7,862 nucleotides of DNA from Pseudomonadota bacterium (GCA_030612385.1 JAUWNZ010000051.1:1-7862); one strand, 5' to 3'; positions 1 through 6,030 are shown, counted from the stretch's first letter. Notes: generated by a model not told the origin, from the letters alone. Translations and numbers: made by a program.

Positions 1-1
1 C

Positions 2-340
2 GTCATAATCCTTCATAATCACGAAATACTGCCTGCATGGCTGAAGACAGGCGGGTCCATCATACTGGCCATGATGATCGGATGGTATTACCTGAAAATC
101 AAGTTTCTGAATAAGGTGAGAAGGAAAACAGATATGGAAGAAAATAAAATAAGCATAACCGTTCGAGGTATGACCTGCATGCACTGTGCAGGCACGGTAA
201 AAAAGGCTGTCGAATCGGTCGCCGGGACATCGGATGTAGTGGTTGACCTGGATGGGAAGAAAGTGGAATTCGAAACAAAGGAAAGAGATAATATTGAAAA
301 AATAAAAGAGGCAATTGAACGCGCAGGTTACAGCGTTTAA
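2..340 (+). CDS. C-terminal end of a membrane protein with a heavy-metal-associated (HMA) domain; partial at 5' end
   Basis: The reading frame is open from the first bases of the window. It encodes a hydrophobic stretch (about residues 12-31 of the visible part, SIILAMMIGWYY in its core) followed by a basic KVRRK cluster, as in a transmembrane helix with a positive cytoplasmic flank. It then runs in frame into a complete HMA ferredoxin-like domain with the metal-binding motif GMTCMHC and a C-terminal AGYSV. HMA domains bind Cu(I) or other soft metals through the CxxC pair. The likeliest reading is the tail of a metal permease carrying an HMA domain, for example the SO_0444-type Cu/Zn efflux family; that family name is from memory and unproven. 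The alternative is a free 68-residue CopZ-like chaperone starting at the ATG at 134, with GGTGAGAAGG upstream. The HMA call is firm; the fusion is probable. Confidence 0.8.
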   Translation, partial: VIILHNHEILPAWLKTGGSIILAMMIGWYYLKIKFLNKVRRKTDMEENKISITVRGMTCMHCAGTVKKAVESVAGTSDVVVDLDGKKVEFETKERDNIEKIKEAIERAGYSV

Positions 341-346
341 CTCTGT

Positions 347-365
347 CCGGGGACATGACCCCCGG
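347..365. repeat. GC-rich inverted repeat between the HMA gene and the small membrane peptide
   Basis: CCGGGG (347-352) and CCCCGG (360-365) form a perfect 6-bp stem with a 7-base loop, just after the HMA stop codon. No T tract follows (CAAAAACAG instead), so it is not a convincing terminator. It may be an intercistronic hairpin or chance. Confidence 0.35.
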
Positions 366-395
366 CAAAAACAGTTATAAGGAGATATGTTCATT

Positions 396-485
396 ATGAA
401 GGAAATATTAATCATGCTTGCGGTTGTTGCAGTCTGGTATGTTCTCCAGGCCTATATCCTGCCCAGGATGGGAATATCCACGTGA
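396..485 (+). CDS. 29-residue single-helix membrane peptide
   Basis: A short gene beginning MKEILIMLAVVAVWYVLQAY and ending LPRMGIST. Residues 4-22 form one hydrophobic helix, and the PRMG end is positively charged. An AAGGAG Shine-Dalgarno lies at 379-384. The ATG at 396 is 11 nt downstream; an in-frame ATG at 387 is only 2 nt away and would add three residues, so 396 is preferred. It lies 55 nt after the HMA gene on the same strand and its TGA directly abuts the next possible start. I do not recognise a named family. Position suggests a small membrane partner of the upstream metal-transport protein, which is inference. The good ribosome site and clean helix argue that it is real. Confidence 0.6.
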   Translation: MKEILIMLAVVAVWYVLQAYILPRMGIST

Positions 486-557
486 ATGAAACAATCCTGC
501 CGGTTGGCGGATAAAAAGAGTGACGCAGGCAAACTTGATGGCAAGGATGTCAGGTGA
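486..557 (+). CDS. Possible 23-residue polar peptide coupled to the upstream peptide
   Basis: An ATG follows the preceding stop with no gap (TGA-ATG). It opens a 23-residue, lysine- and aspartate-rich frame starting MKQSCRLADKK and ending KDVR. The only support is the abutting stop/start, which would permit translational coupling; its length and composition are unremarkable. No family recognised. It could equally be untranslated spacer before the YgbA-family gene. Confidence 0.25.
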   Translation: MKQSCRLADKKSDAGKLDGKDVR

Positions 558-586
558 ATTTTTGCAGAGGGTAGAGTTGGCATATT

Positions 587-898
587 ATGTCTTACAATCA
601 TCCAGAAATGGAGGCGGAAAGCAGAACCGCTGAGGCAATGATTGAGATCTTCTGCCATGGACAACATGGCAGCAAAGAAGGGCTCTGTCCCGAGTGCCGG
701 GAGCTTCTGGACTACGTTGTGCAACGCCTTGAAAAATGCCCCTTTCAGGAGAACAAGCCAAAATGCGCCAAATGTCCTGTACATTGCTACAAACCGGACA
801 TGAGGGGAAAAATCAAAGCAGTAATGAAATATGCCGGACCACGCATGCTTTACCGGCATCCCGTCTTGTCGAGCGCGCATTACCTGACAGGGAAATAA
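587..898 (+). CDS. ygbA: YgbA-family (nitrous oxide-stimulated promoter family) cysteine-rich protein
   Basis: This 103-residue protein matches the YgbA_NO family, annotated as 'nitrous oxide-stimulated promoter'. The visible signature is CPEC (34-37), then L-DYVVQRLEKCPF, then KPKCAKCPVHCY (58-68), R-KIKAVMKYAGPRM and a final HP. Seven cysteines (23, 34, 37, 51, 60, 63, 67) suggest metal or Fe-S binding or redox sensing, which is inference. E. coli YgbA is part of the nitric-oxide (NsrR) response; its molecular role is not settled to my knowledge. At 103 residues it is close to the usual length of just over 100. The start at 587 has only a weak upstream AGAGGGTAGAG purine run. It follows the metal-binding and small-peptide genes on the same strand, with a convergent gene-free gap after it. 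Confidence 0.88.
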   Translation: MSYNHPEMEAESRTAEAMIEIFCHGQHGSKEGLCPECRELLDYVVQRLEKCPFQENKPKCAKCPVHCYKPDMRGKIKAVMKYAGPRMLYRHPVLSSAHYLTGK

Positions 899-1086
899 CT
901 TATGCGCGGTCTTCGGAAATCGCTAAACAGGTACGGTGTCCACCGATTTCCCGTAAGCAGATATCTACACCTGAAAAATTGACAATGAATTTACGATATT
1001 AATTCCATACATGCAATCTATATGGATGAAGGAAGAGTGGCTTGGTGTGGCAAATACCTGAACCTAAATGGGACATAAAAACCCGT

Positions 1087-1112
1087 CAATTATTGCTTTG
1101 AAGCAATAATTG
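1087..1112. terminator. Perfect 12-bp palindrome in the convergent gap (possible terminator or operator)
   Basis: CAATTATTGCTT (1087-1098) and AAGCAATAATTG (1101-1112) are exact reverse complements separated by TG. It lies 8 bp beyond the stop of the minus-strand lipid kinase. Read on the minus strand it is followed by ACGGG and then TTTTT, so it may be a weak terminator for that gene. The stem is AT-rich and the T tract is not adjacent, so a protein-binding dyad is also possible. The rest of 899-1120 holds no gene I can support. Confidence 0.4.
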
Positions 1113-1120
1113 AGAGTAAC

Positions 1121-1987
1121 TTAACATTTTATCTTTAGTGCATTGGGGAGAACTGCAAAAGTAAACGCTTCAGCGTCCCAACCTTCATTCCCGTCAATTT
1201 GCAGTACCAGCGGTCGTTCCAGCCTTACAGTTACTTGTTGACCGGTGCGGTATTGGCCGATCTGATTGCCAATAGTGAATGCGCTCACCGCTCCTATAAT
1301 AGCCTTAAACAGCCCCGAAGTAATACACAATATATGTAATTGCCGGTCGTCGAATCGAGCTTTTGGCACAACATTCATTCCGAAACCATAGTATGGCTGC
1401 TTAACTACCATAATGCTCAACAGATTCTTCACCTCGAACATTGCATCATCTACAGTAATCTTTGCAATGGTTCGCGTATATTTTTTAAAATACGAGTTAA
1501 AGACGGCTCTGAAATATGTCTTGAAACCAGTGGCACCTTGGGCGAGGTATTGGTTGCGGAGTCGAATGATCGCGCCTTCGATTCCTACCGATACCATAAA
1601 CGCTCGCCTTTTCTCATTGCAGTTGACCAGGTCATATTCATGTATCTTGCCGTCTCTTATGCGCATCGCAATATCAGTCAGGCTCCCTTTGTATTTGAGG
1701 GCATGCCGCATGGCGTTACCGGTACCCAACGGAAGATAAGCGATTGGTGTCTGGGCTGTATCGATTGAATTGATGATGTCGGAAAAGGTTCCGTCTCCCC
1801 CGGCGGTGACGAGTACATCGCAACGGGTGGCAAGCTCCCGGGCACATTGGCCAAAGGCGTCTGCTGTGATGGCATCCAGACCATGTATTTCCGCATCTAA
1901 AATTTCCGCTGCATTCGCTAATGCGGCGCGTTTTTGATCGACGGTCATTGTGCCGGATACAGGATTGATAATAATTGAGTAGCGCAT
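1121..1987 (-). CDS. Diacylglycerol kinase-family lipid kinase (DagK/YegS/BmrU type)
   Basis: A 288-residue protein with the full DAGK catalytic layout: N-terminal IIINPVSG (5-12), the nucleotide-binding GGDGT (63-67), and PLGTGN (86-91), followed by the beta-sandwich C-terminal domain ending with LQIDGNEGW. The family phosphorylates membrane lipids such as diacylglycerol, or sphingoid or undecaprenol-like lipids, using ATP at the inner face of the membrane; the substrate here cannot be read from sequence. Length agrees with the family (about 290-300). The ATG at 1987 gives the typical MRYSIIINP start; an in-frame TTG at 1999 would add four residues, and neither has a strong ribosome site. 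It lies 54 bp downstream of the HNH nuclease on the same strand, so it may be co-transcribed, but no functional link is evident. Confidence 0.9.
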   Translation of the reverse strand: MRYSIIINPVSGTMTVDQKRAALANAAEILDAEIHGLDAITADAFGQCARELATRCDVLVTAGGDGTFSDIINSIDTAQTPIAYLPLGTGNAMRHALKYKGSLTDIAMRIRDGKIHEYDLVNCNEKRRAFMVSVGIEGAIIRLRNQYLAQGATGFKTYFRAVFNSYFKKYTRTIAKITVDDAMFEVKNLLSIMVVKQPYYGFGMNVVPKARFDDRQLHILCITSGLFKAIIGAVSAFTIGNQIGQYRTGQQVTVRLERPLVLQIDGNEGWDAEAFTFAVLPNALKIKC

Positions 1988-2041
1988 TTCGCTTATCAAG
2001 AAAAGTCTGAGGTTCCTCTTGTTCGGCCTTGCCGTTTAATA

Positions 2042-2953
2042 TTATTTTTTACGGTGTATCTCATCATGACATACCGTACATACGGTTATAAGATTGCTTT
2101 CTGTGTTTTCACCACCTTTTGCATGATGTTTTTTGTGATGTAGCTCCAAATGTCGGGGATCAGATCTATTCCATTCTTCGTGAGACCATTTGCAAACGGT
2201 ACATCTATAATCGTCCCGCCGAAGAACTTCTCTTTTAACTGGATCAGGAATGTGCCGGTCATGCTCAGGACTTTGCCGATCTGCTTCCAGTAGATAGACC
2301 CCTACTTCAAGATCTGGACGACCTGTATTCTGTGTAACAACCGGCCAACCATATTCCGTTCGTAACTCTCTTACTCGCCTTGCCCATTCAGACCGATCTT
2401 TTGCTAAATATTTCAATTCCTCCCCAGTGACTTTTTGCCCGACATTATTTCTTAAATATTTTAAGATCTTGTCACGAACAGCAATGTTTTCTCTTCTTAT
2501 TTCGTTTGCCATATGCCAACGATGGGCAGCATCTCTATCCTGCTCGACTGAAAGCAAAATATAATCAGAAGGCCCCATGGTTGTTACGTCAATATTGGGA
2601 AACGGGAATTCATTTTCTTCCGCCATTTGTTTGGCTGTAAGCCCGCTCGCAATTGACCATCCAAACTGTACTTTTAGTTCACGAACCCTACGGGCATATT
2701 CTTGGATACCTGAAACGACAAGTAGTTCATCACCGCTTATTATGACGGCGGGATATTTTTTAAAATAATGGAGGATTCTATCCCGAGCACTTCTTGCAAC
2801 AGTGGATGGGATCAAAGATTTCCCCAAATCTCTTAAATGGGTAGAGCAAGGGACAAGAGAAAGGACTTTATTTCGTAAATTGTCGGATTTTAATTCCTGT
2901 TCAAAGTTGGTTAATAACTCCTGTAGCTGTTTTCTGATTTCTTCAGATTTCAT
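2042..2953 (-). CDS. HNH nuclease with duplicated N-terminal module; candidate restriction endonuclease
   Basis: A 303-residue protein. The C-terminal HNH/McrA-type fold has CTVC (251-254), ELHHKKHHAKGG (270-281), N287 and CTVCHDEIH (292-300), giving two CxxC zinc knuckles around the catalytic histidines. The N-terminal two thirds contain two related modules. One runs from about RDRILHYF (57) through ARRVRELKVQFGW (87-99) to YILLSVEQDR; the other runs from RDKILKYL (160) through ARRVRELRTEYGW (191-203) to VYLLEADRQ. Each looks like a winged-helix-like DNA-reading unit with a trailing strand. Residues 1-30 may form a coiled coil. The gene starts 16 bp after vsr and has AAGAAGAG upstream. Position in a methyltransferase-vsr operon makes it the likely restriction enzyme; the target site is unknown. 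The nuclease fold is sure, the restriction role inferred. Confidence 0.85.
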   Translation of the reverse strand: MKSEEIRKQLQELLTNFEQELKSDNLRNKVLSLVPCSTHLRDLGKSLIPSTVARSARDRILHYFKKYPAVIISGDELLVVSGIQEYARRVRELKVQFGWSIASGLTAKQMAEENEFPFPNIDVTTMGPSDYILLSVEQDRDAAHRWHMANEIRRENIAVRDKILKYLRNNVGQKVTGEELKYLAKDRSEWARRVRELRTEYGWPVVTQNTGRPDLEVGVYLLEADRQSPEHDRHIPDPVKREVLRRDDYRCTVCKWSHEEWNRSDPRHLELHHKKHHAKGGENTESNLITVCTVCHDEIHRKK

Positions 2954-2969
2954 GTGTTTTTTTCTCTTC

Positions 2970-3377
2970 TTAACCTTCGAGAAACGAAAAGAGTTTGTTT
3001 TTCAGTTTATACGTGTCATTAACTTCGCAGGTCCATACAACCAATACATCCCAACCTAATTCTTTGAGATTACTTACAGACATCTCGTCTCTTTTCATAT
3101 TCTTGTCCAGCTTCTCACGCCAAAAATTTATATTGGTTGTCGGTCGTTTAGCCCGTGGGCAATCTGTATGACCATGCCAAAAACAGCCATGAACAAAAAT
3201 AATTTTTTTGTACTTCGGTAATGTTATGTCAGGCTTACCAGGCAAGTCATCTCTATGAAGCCTAAATCTGTACCCCATATTGTGGAGCAAAGAACGCACT
3301 ACTAATTCAGGTTTGGTGTTTTTGCCGCTTATGCGCGACATAATTTGACTTCGTTTTTCTCGCGAGAAGACGTCCAT
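2970..3377 (-). CDS. vsr: Very short patch repair (Vsr) mismatch endonuclease
   Basis: A 135-residue protein with the usual Vsr length and motifs: SREKRSQIMSRISGKNTKPE at the N terminus, KPDITL with catalytic Asp50, FVHGCFWHGH (61-70) with His68 and zinc ligands, Cys73, KRDE with Asp97, and VVWTCEV with Cys117. Vsr nicks 5' to the T of T:G mismatches that arise when 5-methylcytosine deaminates within the partner methyltransferase's recognition site, starting short-patch repair. The loop between the CFW cysteine and Cys73 is one residue longer than in E. coli Vsr. The first 49 bp overlap the 3' end of the methyltransferase in another frame, similar to the overlapping dcm-vsr pair of E. coli. 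No strong ribosome site is visible, so translation is probably coupled to the methyltransferase. Confidence 0.96.
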   Translation of the reverse strand: MDVFSREKRSQIMSRISGKNTKPELVVRSLLHNMGYRFRLHRDDLPGKPDITLPKYKKIIFVHGCFWHGHTDCPRAKRPTTNINFWREKLDKNMKRDEMSVSNLKELGWDVLVVWTCEVNDTYKLKNKLFSFLEG

Positions 3378-4591
3378 TGTTCATATCTTTGATTAAGTAG
3401 TAACCTGACGACATCCGCCACTCTGGCAGCGAGGAGAGGTGGCACCGCATTGCCGATTTGTTTTGCAATCTCTATTTTTGAACCTAAAAATTTGAAACTA
3501 TCAGGAAAACTTTGGAATCGTGCGGCTTCTCTGTGAGTGATTGGGCGATGTTGCTCAGGATGTAAATAGCGACCCTTTTCCGGCTTAAAAAACTCTGTGC
3601 GTATTGTCACTGAAGGTTTATCCCACCAAAGCCGACCAAACAAATCAGTGCCACCTGATTTCTTTCTAATCCAACATTTTGGTGTTAACTCAGGAGCAAT
3701 TCGCTGCAAATCAAAACGGTTCATTCCTTCTCTCGGAATTGCACTATACCTTTTTCGACTTAGTTCAGAGGGATTCCTTCCAAAGTGTAAATCTAAGGGC
3801 GGCTTCATATTTCTAATTTCAGTTCCTTCAGGTTGTGGCAAATCGCCAATAGCATCTCTTACGGTTTTCCAAATTGGAGGGGTTGAAAGGTATTTCTCCC
3901 TATTGAAAGGGAGAGTTAGCTGTTTCCTATTGCCATTAGGGTTAAAATGTGTTTTTCGCGGAGGAAACAAAGTGGATGGGTCTGCGAATTTACATCCGAT
4001 AATAAAAGCTCTAGTCCTCGTTTGGGGAACACCATAGTCTGCAGCAATTAATTTATCTTGCCAAACTTTGAACCCAAGAGATTCAGCTGCTCCAACTATT
4101 TCTCCATGCTCAAAGGTACCCAGTAATTGTGGAACATTCTCCATGACAAAAATTGATGCGCCGGATCTCTCGACTACTTCTAAGTAAGGACGCCATAATT
4201 CTTTACGAGGGTCATTTTCACGATTCTTGTTTAAAAGGCTGAAGCCTTGGCACGGTGGCCCACCTATGACAACATCAACTTCGGGTATTTCAATTTTGCC
4301 TTGTTTTAGTATCTCGACAATGTCACCGGCAACACTATGTGGGCCAAAATTTTCATTATATGTATCAACACAAAATTGATTAAAGTCGTTGGCCCATACA
4401 GCTTGGAAGGGTTGCCCGAAAACCTCTGAGAACCCAAGAGACATACCGCCGGCTCCAGAAAATAAGTCTATGAGACGATAACGTCTTGGGTCTTGTAGCA
4501 ACTTTCCGGAACAGCGAGAAACATAAGTCGCTTCGTCTTCTTTTAAAAGGAATGATTTGTCTATATTTATTGTATTTTCATAGTGATACAT
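3329..4591 (-). CDS. DNA (cytosine-5-)-methyltransferase
   Basis: A 420-residue C5 methyltransferase with motifs in canonical order: I DLFSGAGGM (42-50), SAM binding; IV GGPPCQGFS (110-118) with catalytic Cys114; VI ENVPQ (151-155); VIII QTRTRAF (190-196); a target-recognition region about 210-340; IX HREAARFQSFPD (353-364); X QIGNAVPP (378-385). It transfers a methyl group from S-adenosylmethionine to C5 of cytosine in a specific site, protecting host DNA from the cognate nuclease. The site cannot be read from sequence. The ATG at 4591 has AAGG about ten bases upstream, and the first 38 residues before motif I are a short extension. It is the first gene of the methyltransferase-vsr-HNH operon, and its upstream region borders a RAYT element. 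Confidence 0.97.
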   Translation of the reverse strand: MYHYENTINIDKSFLLKEDEATYVSRCSGKLLQDPRRYRLIDLFSGAGGMSLGFSEVFGQPFQAVWANDFNQFCVDTYNENFGPHSVAGDIVEILKQGKIEIPEVDVVIGGPPCQGFSLLNKNRENDPRKELWRPYLEVVERSGASIFVMENVPQLLGTFEHGEIVGAAESLGFKVWQDKLIAADYGVPQTRTRAFIIGCKFADPSTLFPPRKTHFNPNGNRKQLTLPFNREKYLSTPPIWKTVRDAIGDLPQPEGTEIRNMKPPLDLHFGRNPSELSRKRYSAIPREGMNRFDLQRIAPELTPKCWIRKKSGGTDLFGRLWWDKPSVTIRTEFFKPEKGRYLHPEQHRPITHREAARFQSFPDSFKFLGSKIEIAKQIGNAVPPLLAARVADVVRLLLNQRYEQWTSSREKNEVKLCRA

Positions 4592-4657
4592 GATCTTTGC
4601 GCCTTATCAGTGAGAATCTTGCCATAGTGATTTGTGATTCTACCATTTTTGTATTAT

Positions 4658-4676
4658 GGGGACATAACACCTAATT
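4658..4676 (+). repeat. Left inverted end of the RAYT element
   Basis: GGGGACATAACACCTAATT; its last base is also the first base of the transposase stop codon complement. It pairs with 5386-5404 at 18 of 19 positions. The same family of ends recurs as GTATTGTGTCCCC at 5808, 5881 and 5919 and, inverted, at 7676. Confidence 0.75.
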
Positions 4677-5347
4677 CAGCCTTTTTGTTTTTTCTTAGGT
4701 CCGGGTTTTTGCTTCTGTAACAAACGACCTGTCAGCTTTTCAAGCTTATTCACAAAATCGAAATCACCTGCGGGACGCCCTGTCCTCGTCGATTTTCTCA
4801 CATTGTCTATGTCATCACTTCCTGCAATCCGTTCATCCAAATATTCTCGCCAATCTTTTACCAGGCCATATAAATCCCTGCCTTGCACCAGAATATCTTC
4901 CTTACTATCACCGACGTGATATGAGGCACTAGACCACTTATACTCCCATGCATGTTTGGCTATACCCACAACAACCGGATTATTCTCGACATAACGCACG
5001 GCAGCCAGCAAATGACGCTCATCAAGTACACAGGAACCAAATCGCCCCTGGAATAAATATCCCCGAACATTGTCACTGAAATTTTTCATACGGGTGTATC
5101 GTTTATGGGCTTCACCAAATCCCTTGGCAAACGAGGTTTCAGCGTGGGGTACCGCAATGAAATGTACATGATTGGTCATAAGGCACCAGGCAAGAATATC
5201 CGCCTCAAATCTCTGGGTTTCTTCTTTTATGAACTGCAAATACTGATTCCGGTCGTGGTCGCTATGAAAGATGTCCATAGATCGAACACCACGCTGGGTA
5301 ATATGATGCGGACAATCTACAGCAACAATTCTTGATATTCTAGGCAT
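4676..5347 (-). CDS. REP-associated tyrosine transposase (Y1 / HUH family, IS200-like)
   Basis: A 223-residue transposase. The N-terminal IVAVDCPHHITQRGVRSMDIF is the typical opening of these proteins. The HUH metal-binding motif is His60-Val-His62 in MTNHVHFIAVP. The probable catalytic tyrosine is Tyr119 in VRYVENNPV, by comparison with the Y-INPV region of E. coli TnpA-REP; Tyr84 in HKRYTRM is another conserved candidate. The tail carries RTGRPAGDFDF and a lysine-rich PGPKKKQKG. Such enzymes cut and join single-stranded DNA at REP palindromes and are usually single-copy and domesticated. The frame is intact, the start is the ATG at 5347, and inverted ends flank the gene closely. A second RAYT C-terminus (7698-7862) and a RAYT N-terminal remnant (5695-5766) are also present. 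Confidence 0.93.
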   Translation of the reverse strand: MPRISRIVAVDCPHHITQRGVRSMDIFHSDHDRNQYLQFIKEETQRFEADILAWCLMTNHVHFIAVPHAETSFAKGFGEAHKRYTRMKNFSDNVRGYLFQGRFGSCVLDERHLLAAVRYVENNPVVVGIAKHAWEYKWSSASYHVGDSKEDILVQGRDLYGLVKDWREYLDERIAGSDDIDNVRKSTRTGRPAGDFDFVNKLEKLTGRLLQKQKPGPKKKQKG

Positions 5348-5385
5348 GTAAGATATCTAAAACATTCCTGTGAAGCGGTCAAGAA

Positions 5386-5404
5386 AATTATGTGTTATGT
5401 CCCC
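5386..5404 (-). repeat. Right inverted end of the RAYT element
   Basis: AATTATGTGTTATGTCCCC on the plus strand, reverse complement of the left end with one mismatch. It lies 38 bp upstream of the transposase start and directly abuts the stop codon complement of the truncated Bro-N frame at 5405. Confidence 0.75.
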
Positions 5405-5578
5405 TTAATTCCCCTGCTTTAGCTTTCGCCAGTAGGCGCCGGAATCGGCGCTATCGGTTAATACACCGCAAATATCCACTACCGAGTAATACCATTCATC
5501 TTCGTGCCAAATTCGGCGGATTTTTTTACTCTGGAAAACGACTATCTTGATGGGTTGTTTATTTTGATTTTCTTCCAT
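5405..5578 (-). pseudogene. Truncated Bro-N domain (phage antirepressor-like) protein, N-terminal 57 residues
   Basis: An ATG at 5578 opens 57 residues beginning [20 protein letters not shown], then [23 protein letters not shown] and [10 protein letters not shown] before TAA. The [24 protein letters not shown] pattern is the start of the Bro-N fold seen in prophage antirepressors and DinD-like proteins; complete ones continue well beyond this point. The frame stops exactly where RAYT end sequence begins, so the gene was cut by the RAYT insertion. I found no continuation on the far side of the element. Its ATG overlaps the stop of an HsdS remnant by one base (TAATG). Bro-N genes often sit inside type I restriction operons, which fits. 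Probably non-functional. Confidence 0.75.
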
Positions 5579-5707
5579 TATAATTTCCCGTCAAATGCTT
5601 TTTGCAGGATTGATTTTTTGAGTTCTCCTAAATCAGCCAGTTTTTGTTGGTATGTGGCTTCGAGTTTTTTATTTCATCTGAAAGATTGTTTAATTTATCT
5701 ACGATTC
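5578..5707 (-). pseudogene. hsdS: Remnant of a type I restriction specificity subunit (HsdS) C-terminus, with frameshift
   Basis: Translated on the minus strand, one frame gives IVDKLNNLSDEIK (from about 5707). After a one-base shift in an A run, the other gives KLEATYQQKLADLGELKK (from 5667), then [11 protein letters not shown] and a stop at 5578-5580. Together they match the well-known coiled-coil end of HsdS proteins (IV-KL-LS-ET-KLE-YQQKL-L-ELKKSILQKAF-GEL). Seven A's would restore the frame; six are present, so the break is real decay or a homopolymer sequencing error. Everything upstream of IVDKL is missing and replaced by a RAYT N-terminus. The stop overlaps the next ATG by one base, as in an operon. 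Confidence 0.72.
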
Positions 5708-5766
5708 CCGCGTTGTGTTATGTGATGCGGATATCCGGAAACGACGATTCTTGCTATGCGTGCCAT
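5695..5766 (-). pseudogene. Remnant of a RAYT transposase N-terminus (23 residues)
   Basis: An ATG at 5766 encodes MARIARIVVSGYPHHITQRG then NRR and a stop. PHHITQRGNRR is the hallmark opening of RAYT transposases and closely resembles residues 1-20 of the intact copy at 4676-5347. The stop arises where the reading frame crosses into HsdS sequence, near 5707, so the two genes were fused by deletion or recombination. A RAYT-type end repeat lies 34 bp upstream (5800-5827), at the place expected for the 5' end of such an element. Confidence 0.75.
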
Positions 5767-5799
5767 AAATGTATTCAGTCATTACTGACACCAATTGTC

Positions 5800-5827
5800 A
5801 ATAATTTGGTATTGTGTCCCCGGAATT
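5800..5827 (+). repeat. RAYT-type end repeat, 26/28 inverted match to 7671-7698
   Basis: The 28-bp segment AATAATTTGGTATTG / TGTCCCCGGAATT matches the reverse complement of 7671-7698 at 26 positions; the differences are the 9th and 22nd bases. It lies just upstream of the RAYT N-terminal remnant. The other copy lies at the stop of the 3'-end RAYT. They therefore appear to be the 5' and 3' ends of one element family. Confidence 0.75.
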
Positions 5828-6000
5828 TACCCGGAATTTAACCGGGAATTTAACCGGAATTTAGTGCCGGAATTTAGGGGTATTGTGTCCCCGGAATTTA
5901 GGAATTTAACCAATTTAGTATTGTGTCCTCGGAATTTGTCCCCGGAATTTGCCCCGGAATTTGCCCCGGAATTTTTGTACCCGGAATTTAACCGGAATTT
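5808..6000 (+). repeat. Array of CCGGAATTT units and GTATTGTGTCC end copies
   Basis: Exact CCGGAATTT occurs at 5820, 5831, 5854, 5867, 5891, 5942, 5954, 5966, 5981 and 5992, with near copies at 5842 (an extra G), 5901 (lacking CC) and 5929 (TCGG). Neighbouring units are mostly 11-13 bp apart. TATTGTGTCC occurs at 5810, 5881 and 5919, each followed by a CGGAATTT unit. It looks like a RAYT end whose terminal GGAATT has been multiplied. No credible gene lies between 5767 and 6064. Confidence 0.85.
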
Positions 6001-6011
6001 AAATTAAGTAA

Positions 6012-6030
6012 GGTGTCCCCCGAAATTCCC
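6012..6030 (+). repeat. Diverged RAYT-type end copy inside the attC half-site region
   Basis: GGTGTCCCCCGAAATTCCC resembles the other ends (GTGT-CCCC followed by GAATT), with a variant middle. It abuts GGTCC of the attC-like half site and has the same orientation as the copies at 5808, 5881 and 5919. Confidence 0.5.

Larger units (their letters stand above)
4658..5404 (-). mobile_element. RAYT element: REP-associated tyrosine transposase with 19-bp inverted ends
   Basis: A transposase gene bounded by GGGGACATAACACCTAATT (4658-4676) and, inverted, a copy at 5386-5404 that differs in one base (GGGGACATAACACATAATT when reverse-complemented). The core 13 bp is identical. The 747-bp unit lies between the methyltransferase promoter region and a truncated Bro-N gene. 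I see no target-site duplication. Outside the right end, GGGGAATTAA follows on the minus strand, resembling the GGAATT that accompanies other RAYT ends in this window, so the true edge may be near 5414. Confidence 0.75.

Noticed and set aside
452..880. 142-residue minus-strand frame
   Set aside because: Antisense to the YgbA-family gene and the small peptide; no recognisable domain.
979..984. TTGACA as a possible -35 promoter element
   Set aside because: No acceptable -10 hexamer at 16-18 bp and no gene downstream on that strand.
1022..1078. 18-residue plus-strand frame in the convergent gap
   Set aside because: No ribosome site, no recognisable sequence, and too short to stand out from chance.
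1340..1768. Plus-strand frames of 108-142 residues
   Set aside because: They lie antisense inside the lipid kinase, which has unmistakable catalytic motifs.
2021..2027. GTTCGGC box between the HNH nuclease and the lipid kinase, matching the R box of the attC-like sites
   Set aside because: No complementary arms or second box nearby; a 7-bp match alone is expected by chance.
5795..6007. 70-residue plus-strand frame rich in PEF repeats
   Set aside because: It is only the translation of the CCGGAATTT array; the periodic peptide follows from the DNA repeat, and no ribosome site or family supports it.
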